A stretch of DNA of 64,000 nucleotides from Saccharibacillus soli (lineage in GTDB: Bacteria > Bacillota > Bacilli > Paenibacillales > Paenibacillaceae). This document shows, one piece after another, positions 59,540 to 64,000 of this stretch; the first letter of the stretch is position 1; every line of letters starts with the position of its first letter. The translations under genes and the position numbers were made by a program. A model generated the notes under the pieces. That model did no database searches, was not told the origin of the DNA, and saw only the letters and a list, made by a program, of their open reading frames with translations. The stretch lies in NCBI GenBank assembly GCA_002189105.1, contig NIOB01000010.1:56165-120164 (forward strand), written 5' to 3'.

Positions 59540-62335
59540 TCAGCCTGTATTCCGCAGACCCGCTGCAATGCCGTTAATGGTCAACAGCACTTCACGGAGC
59601 AGTTCCTGATCGTCTTCTTCACCCGACTCGCGCTGGGAACGAAGCTCAGTCAGCAGCTGCACCTGCAAATAGCTGAGTGGATCGACGTAAGGATTGCGCA
59701 GACGAATCGACTCTTGAATCACTGGCACATTATCCAAAATCTCCTGTTGACCGGTGATGTCGAGGATGAGCTGCTTGGTCAGACGGAATTCCTCTTCGAT
59801 CAGGCCAAAGATCCGGCTGCGGCTCTCTTCGTCACCATACATCGAAGTGTACTCTTTGGCGATGACCAGGTCAGCCTTGGCGATCGCCATCTGGAGAGAA
59901 TCAATCAATGTGGTAAAGAACGGGAAGCTGGCATACATCTGCTTCAGAATCTCCAGATTCTCCGGCTTGCCCTGATAGAAACTCTGAATCCCTGTCCCTG
60001 CGGCATACCAGGCGGGCACCAGATAACGCCCTTGTGTCCAGGCAAATACCCATGGGATGGCACGCAGATCTTCAAACCGATCACTGTTCTTCCGCTTGGA
60101 AGGACGGGAACCGATATTAAGTTCACCAATCTCCGACAATGGAGTCGCTCCCTTAAAGAAGGACAGGAAGTCGGGATCACGGAAGATCAGATCCTGATAT
60201 TTATTAAGCGAAGCTTCGGAAATACTTCTGGCGATCTCTTCCCACTGCTGTTCTTCTTCCATATAAGAGGTATCGGTAGCGGCGACAGCCGAAGTCAACA
60301 GCGCAGATGTAGCCTGTTCCAGACTCCGATATGCAATCCCCTTGAGTGAGTATCGAGACGACAGCACTTCGCCCTGCTCCGTGATCTTGATGCCTGCTCC
60401 TACAGTATGTGGAGGCTGCGCCAAGATGCTGCGGTTCAATGGCATACCGCCACGTCCAAGCGCTCCACCGCGTCCGTGGAAGAACTTGAGTTTAATGCCA
60501 TAATCGCTGGCCATTGCTGTAATGTTGTTCAGCGCGACGCGCAGCTCCCAGTTGGCCGCTACCGTGCCGCCGTCCTTGCTGCTGTCGGAGTAGCCAAGCA
60601 TGATCTCCTGCTGATCCTTCATGGCTTTTACGCCTTCTCGATAGATCGGAATATCGAACAGACGCTTCATGATGCCGCTTGCGGCCTGAAGGTCTTCGAT
60701 CGTCTCGAACAGCGGTACAGCTTGCAGCGTGCACACAACAGTTCCATCGGCTTTTTTACGGAACAGACCGACTTCTTTGGCGAAGACCATAACTTCCAAA
60801 ATGTCGCTGGAAGCTTCAGCCATACTAATCAGGTAGCTGCTGATACAGTTCTGACCAAACTCATTCTGGGCTTCAAACACGGTCCGATAGACTTGAAGGC
60901 ATTCTTCGGTACCCTCGCTGTAAGACTGATAAGGCGTCGTGAGTGGACGAGGATCTTCGAGCAGTCCTACGAGCAGATCAACTTTTTCGTCTTCCGACAG
61001 CTCTCCATAATTAGGCACAATGTTCATGCTGTTTAGAATCTCAGTCATCGCCTTCTCATGTTCCTGGCTGTGCTGGCGAATATCCAGCGTCGCCGTATGG
61101 AAACCAAACAGTTCTACCTGACGAAGCAGCGTCTTGATTGCACTGTCTGCGACATAGTCGGCATAATGATAACGAAGGCTGCGATCAATGATCTTCAGAT
61201 CTTCAATCAATTCCGATGGATGGGCATAGCGATCAGGTTCGCCTTTTTTCTCCTCATCCAAAACGTTATCCAGCTTCCGGATCATATAGGTCAACTTGAT
61301 CCGGTACGGTTCATTCTCATTGTTCCAGTTGGATTTTGCTTCTACGGTAACCGTCTCACGGTCGCGTTCGATCGACTCCAGCAGTTCATCGCTCACTTTG
61401 ACGATGGTTGTACTGAAGCTGAGCATATGGATCAAATCCAGCAGGATACGATGGTATTCTCGAATCGCCAGTTTTCGCTGCATCTGCAATGTCTGCCAAG
61501 TGACGTTTGCTTTTACTGAAGGATTCCCGTCACGGTCCCCGCCGATCCACGATCCAAAACGCAGATAGTTCGGCACATGCCAGTTTTGGCCTGGATAATA
61601 CTTTTCCAGACACCGCTCAAGCTCCGCATAGACATCCGGCAGGACATGGAACAAAGTTTCGTGGAAATAATACATCCCATTACGCACTTCATCGAGCACC
61701 GTAGGCTTGCGATCGCGCAGCTCATCGGTCTGCCAGAGAGTGATGACTTCATTAAGTAATTTCTCCCGCAGCTGCTCGCGCTCACGGAAGGTCAGCGACG
61801 GATCATCCAACTGCATCACGTCGGCAGCAATACGCTTATGAATATCCAGGATTACCCGGCGTACGGCCTCCGTTGGATGGGCCGTCATCACCAATTCAAG
61901 AGACAGGTTTTCCAGGAAGGCCTGTACCTCTTCATAGGAGAAGTTTTGTTCCTTCAATTGTTGAACGGAGGTTTCGATTGAACCCGGTTGTGCGGCTTCT
62001 CCAGCAGAACGCTCATAATCCCGTTTTCTGCGGATTCGATGATTCTGTTCCGCGATATTCACCAGTTGGAAGTAGATGGCGAAGGCACGGATGACCTGAT
62101 GCCGAATCTCAGGATCAAGCGAATAGATCTCTTTTTTGAATTCCTCATGCAGGTCGGGCAGGTAGATCGCACGAAGCGACTTGCTCAACTCCCGAATCTT
62201 TTCTACCTTATCCAGAAGTTCCTGTCCACTATGATGCACAAGCACTTCTCCAAGAATATTTCCCAGGAACCGCACGTCGCGTCTGAGCAGGTTGTTGGAA
62301 CTGCCTTTGTTTGCGGTTACCGTCAGTTCAGTCAT
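59540..62335 (-). CDS. ppc: Phosphoenolpyruvate carboxylase
   Basis: The product has 931 residues. Key motifs are VMTAHPTEAVRR (catalytic His), RFGSWIGGDRDGNPSV, GYSDSSKDGG, the bicarbonate/PEP loop FFHGRGGALGRGG and the C-terminal ending LLTINGIAAGLRNTG. It carboxylates phosphoenolpyruvate to oxaloacetate, refilling the TCA cycle. ATG at 62335 has AGGAGG 7 bases upstream; an earlier ATG at 62359 has none. It is monocistronic. Confidence 0.96.
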   Translation of the reverse strand: MTELTVTANKGSSNNLLRRDVRFLGNILGEVLVHHSGQELLDKVEKIRELSKSLRAIYLPDLHEEFKKEIYSLDPEIRHQVIRAFAIYFQLVNIAEQNHRIRRKRDYERSAGEAAQPGSIETSVQQLKEQNFSYEEVQAFLENLSLELVMTAHPTEAVRRVILDIHKRIAADVMQLDDPSLTFREREQLREKLLNEVITLWQTDELRDRKPTVLDEVRNGMYYFHETLFHVLPDVYAELERCLEKYYPGQNWHVPNYLRFGSWIGGDRDGNPSVKANVTWQTLQMQRKLAIREYHRILLDLIHMLSFSTTIVKVSDELLESIERDRETVTVEAKSNWNNENEPYRIKLTYMIRKLDNVLDEEKKGEPDRYAHPSELIEDLKIIDRSLRYHYADYVADSAIKTLLRQVELFGFHTATLDIRQHSQEHEKAMTEILNSMNIVPNYGELSEDEKVDLLVGLLEDPRPLTTPYQSYSEGTEECLQVYRTVFEAQNEFGQNCISSYLISMAEASSDILEVMVFAKEVGLFRKKADGTVVCTLQAVPLFETIEDLQAASGIMKRLFDIPIYREGVKAMKDQQEIMLGYSDSSKDGGTVAANWELRVALNNITAMASDYGIKLKFFHGRGGALGRGGMPLNRSILAQPPHTVGAGIKITEQGEVLSSRYSLKGIAYRSLEQATSALLTSAVAATDTSYMEEEQQWEEIARSISEASLNKYQDLIFRDPDFLSFFKGATPLSEIGELNIGSRPSKRKNSDRFEDLRAIPWVFAWTQGRYLVPAWYAAGTGIQSFYQGKPENLEILKQMYASFPFFTTLIDSLQMAIAKADLVIAKEYTSMYGDEESRSRIFGLIEEEFRLTKQLILDITGQQEILDNVPVIQESIRLRNPYVDPLSYLQVQLLTELRSQRESGEEDDQELLREVLLTINGIAAGLRNTG

Positions 62336-62638
62336 TTTACTCCTCCTATCTGTCTTCATTGCATGCTTGCTGATATGACATCTTCATCACATCATACAAC
62401 AATTCATTTGATAAATCTTTACTTTTGTAACGAAAAGCAACCGGGGATTTATTGGCATTCGTATTGTCGATAAGAAGGGACATAACGGCCCAAAAACCAC
62501 CCGATAAAAAACTTATCTATGAATGAAAACGGGAAATGAATGAACTTCTTAAATAAAGAGTTCCCGCTTTAAAACTGCGCAGAAAGAAAGTCGAAGATTA
62601 TAAGAAAATGGCGCCCTGAGAACGCCAATACATATAAC

Positions 62639-62659
62639 AAAAAAGACCGTATCCGGTCT
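62639..62659 (-). terminator. Terminator of the rRNA-tRNA operon
   Basis: AGACCG and CGGTCT pair around a tetraloop and the minus strand runs into TTTTTTTG, 12 bases after the last tRNA. Confidence 0.75.
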
Positions 62660-62670
62660 CGGCTTTTAAA

Positions 62671-62744
62671 TGGAGCGGGTGATGGGAATCGAACCCACGC
62701 TATCAGCTTGGAAGGCTGAAGTTCTACCATTGAACTACACCCGC
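62671..62744 (-). tRNA. tRNA-Gly (anticodon TCC)
   Basis: The cloverleaf has a 5' GCGGGTG / CACCCGC acceptor stem, anticodon loop CTTCCAA, T-loop GGTTCGATTCC and an encoded CCA end. Confidence 0.95.
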
Positions 62745-62753
62745 AAAAAGCAA

Positions 62754-62827
62754 TCGGGATGACACGATTTGAACATGCGACCCCCTGGTCCCAAACCAGG
62801 TGCTCTACCAAGCTGAGCTACATCCCG
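62754..62827 (-). tRNA. tRNA-Pro (anticodon TGG)
   Basis: CGGGATG acceptor stem, anticodon loop TTTGGGA between CCTGG and CCAGG, T-loop GTTCAAATC. CCA is not encoded. Confidence 0.95.
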
Positions 62828-62843
62828 TTATTCATTTTAAAAA

Positions 62844-62920
62844 TGGCGCGCCCTGAGAGATTCGAACTCCCGGCCTTTTGATTCGTAGTCAAACGCTCTA
62901 TCCAGCTGAGCTAAGGGCGC
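62844..62920 (-). tRNA. tRNA-Arg (anticodon ACG)
   Basis: GCGCCCT/AGGGCGC acceptor stem, anticodon loop CTACGAA, T-loop GTTCGAATC, encoded CCA. Confidence 0.95.
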
Positions 62921-62925
62921 AAATA

Positions 62926-63000
62926 TGGAGCGGACGACGGGAATCGAACCCGCGACCCTCGCCTTGGCAAGGCGATGCTCTACCGCTGAGCCACGTCCGC
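62926..63000 (-). tRNA. tRNA-Gly (anticodon GCC)
   Basis: GCGGACG acceptor stem, anticodon loop TTGCCAA between TCGCC and GGCGA, T-loop GTTCGAATC, encoded CCA. Confidence 0.95.
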
Positions 63001-63007
63001 AAATAAA

Positions 63008-63092
63008 TGGTGCGCGTGGAGGGACTTGAACCCCCACGTCGTAAGACGCTAGATCCTAAGTCTAGTGCGTCTGCCAATTCCGCCACACGCGC
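63008..63092 (-). tRNA. tRNA-Leu (anticodon TAG)
   Basis: Class II tRNA with a long variable arm, GCGCGTG/CACGCGC acceptor stem, anticodon loop CTTAGGA, encoded CCA. Confidence 0.95.
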
Positions 63093-63114
63093 ACGTCTTG
63101 TTACTTGGTGTAAA

Positions 63115-63190
63115 TGGTGAGCCATGAAGGACTCGAACCTTCGACACCCTGATTAAAAGTCAGGTGCTCTACCAACTGAGCTAATGGCTC
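63115..63190 (-). tRNA. tRNA-Lys (anticodon TTT)
   Basis: GAGCCAT acceptor stem, anticodon loop CTTTTAA between CCTGA and TCAGG, T-loop GTTCGAGTC, encoded CCA. Confidence 0.95.
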
Positions 63191-63194
63191 TCAA

Positions 63195-63269
63195 TGGCTG
63201 GGGGTATAGGATTTGAACCTATGCGTGACGGAGTCAAAGTCCGTTGCCTTACCGCTTGGCTAACCCCCA
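63195..63269 (-). tRNA. tRNA-Gln (anticodon TTG)
   Basis: 5' TGGGGGT pairs with ACCCCCA; anticodon loop CTTTGAC, T-loop GTTCAAATC, encoded CCA. Confidence 0.95.
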
Positions 63270-63283
63270 ACAGAGAATACATA

Positions 63284-63359
63284 TGGTGGAGGCTGAGGGG
63301 ATCGAACCCCCGACCCTCTGCTTGTAAGGCAGATGCTCTCCCAGCTGAGCTAAGCCTCC
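63284..63359 (-). tRNA. tRNA-Val (anticodon TAC)
   Basis: GGAGGCT/AGCCTCC acceptor stem, anticodon loop CTTACAA, T-loop GTTCGATCC, encoded CCA. Confidence 0.95.
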
Positions 63360-63366
63360 ATATGTA

Positions 63367-63438
63367 TGACCCGTAGGGGATTCGAACCCCTGTTACCTCC
63401 GTGAAAGGGAGGTGTCTTAACCCCTTGACCAACGGGCC
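63367..63438 (-). tRNA. tRNA-Glu (anticodon TTC)
   Basis: GGCCCGT acceptor stem, anticodon loop CTTTCAC between CCTCC and GGAGG, T-loop GTTCGAATC. CCA is not encoded. Confidence 0.95.
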
Positions 63439-63471
63439 ATGCTAACTTTCTTGTGAAACCGCCTTACGGCA

Positions 63472-63544
63472 AGCTCTCAACCGGGCTCGAACCGGTGACC
63501 TCATCCTTACCATGGATGCACTCTACCTACTGAGCTATGAGAGC
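63472..63544 (-). tRNA. tRNA-Thr (anticodon GGT)
   Basis: GCTCTCA/TGAGAGC acceptor stem, anticodon loop ATGGTAA between CATCC and GGATG, T-loop GTTCGAGCC. CCA is not encoded. Confidence 0.95.
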
Positions 63545-63547
63545 AAA

Positions 63548-63623
63548 TGGCTCCCCGAACAGGACTCGAACCTGTGACAACTCGATTAACAGTCGAGTGC
63601 TCTACCAACTGAGCTATCAGGGA
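63548..63623 (-). tRNA. tRNA-Asn (anticodon GTT)
   Basis: TCCCTGA acceptor stem with one G-T pair, anticodon loop CTGTTAA between CTCGA and TCGAG, T-loop GTTCGAGTC, encoded CCA. First tRNA after 5S rRNA. Confidence 0.95.
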
Positions 63624-63654
63624 AAATTGTGCGGTTCGTGAGAACCGCGAACAG

Positions 63655-63770
63655 CTTGGCAGCTTCCTACTCTTCCAGGACCCTGCGGTCCAAGTACCAT
63701 CGGCGTTAGAAGGCTTAACGGTCGTGTTCGAGATGGGAACGTGTGGAACCCTTCTGCTATTGCTACCAAA
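63655..63770 (-). rRNA. 5S ribosomal RNA
   Basis: On the minus strand it begins TTTGGTAGCAATAGCAGAAG, contains CACGTTCCCATCTCGAACACG and CGCCGATGGTACTTGG, and ends TAGGAAGCTGCCAAG, which pairs with the start. About 116 bases. It lies between 23S rRNA (165-base spacer with no gene) and tRNA-Asn. Confidence 0.93.
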
Positions 63771-63935
63771 CCAAGGTTTACGAAGTAAACCGGCTGCAGA
63801 TTTTCATTGAATTTGCAGAACCCCTTCGGGCATGAGTAAATTCAATCTGCTTGTGTTTCAAGGGTGTTGCCCCTTGAAAACTGGATCCGAAACGATCTCT
63901 TCGCGTCATCGAAGTGACTTTCTAAGAAAGTCTAA

Positions 63936-64000
63936 AGGATAAGCCCTCGACCGATTAGTACTAGTCAGCTCCACACATTGCTGTGCGTCCACCCCTAGCC
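63936..64000 (-). rRNA. 23S ribosomal RNA, 3' end only
   Basis: The minus strand carries the conserved 23S terminus, including GGAGCTGACTAGTACTAATC and GGTCGAGGGCTTATCC. The gene continues beyond the right edge. The exact mature end is estimated. Confidence 0.9.

Noticed and set aside
62569-63432. Several short frames in the tRNA cluster
   Set aside because: They are translations of tRNA genes and the spacers between them.

Overview
The window is a chromosomal segment, about half G+C, from a Gram-positive spore-former-like Bacillota, most probably a member of the Paenibacillaceae (Paenibacillus, Saccharibacillus or a close relative). The reasons are the YesM/YesN-type two-component system beside LplB/LplC-type sugar permeases, large lipoprotein sugar-binding proteins, an aa3-type quinol oxidase operon, a SigW/RsiW-CdaA-CdaR-GlmM-GlmS block with a glmS ribozyme, an M-box leader and a Zur-type zinc module. 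Genus is inference; no complete 16S gene is present. Layout, left to right: (1) 1-1240, the end of a GT39-type glycosyltransferase followed by gtrA. (2) 1.3-7.4 kb, a plant-polysaccharide island: cytoplasmic CE2-type esterase, ArsR-type regulator with a large C-terminal domain, GH43, AraC regulator, GH27. (3) 7.6-11.6 kb, quinol oxidase qoxABCD on the minus strand. (4) 12.9-27.0 kb, a second glycan-use locus, all minus strand, read from right to left: histidine kinase, response regulator, two permeases, three paralogous solute-binding lipoproteins in tandem, and a GH95 alpha-L-fucosidase. (5) 27.3-29.3 kb, tagO, a GNAT gene and ywbE. (6) 29.4-34.0 kb, a zinc-starvation module: CobW GTPase, alternative S14, L33, and a zinc ABC transporter, with two near-perfect Zur boxes. 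(7) 34.1-43.5 kb, mixed housekeeping and transport genes including a lone CheW, PlsC and an MmuP/MmuM pair. (8) 43.67-44.29 kb, a short CRISPR array of type I-C repeat class with its leader but no cas genes in the window. (9) 44.6-50.9 kb, an alpha/beta-hydrolase-like gene, methionine aminopeptidase, a secreted CE2-type esterase, an M-box Mg2+ riboswitch ahead of a DUF1003 membrane protein, and an alcohol dehydrogenase divergent from a MerR regulator. (10) 51-59.2 kb, cell-wall precursor and c-di-AMP block: sigW, rsiW, cdaA, cdaR, glmM, glmS with its ribozyme. (11) 59.5-62.3 kb, ppc. (12) 62.6-64.0 kb, eleven tRNA genes, 5S rRNA and the 3' end of a 23S rRNA, all minus strand. The two glycan loci supply enzymes for plant cell-wall side chains (acetyl, xylosyl/arabinosyl, galactosyl, fucosyl), with uptake by the 17-23 kb ABC system under control of the adjoining two-component pair. 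The zinc module shows how the cell would economise zinc: uptake, a metallochaperone-type GTPase and substitution of a zinc-free ribosomal protein, apparently under one repressor. The most distinctive regulatory RNA is the M-box leader, where promoter, aptamer, antiterminator and terminator can all be read and the controlled gene is the poorly characterised DUF1003 protein.
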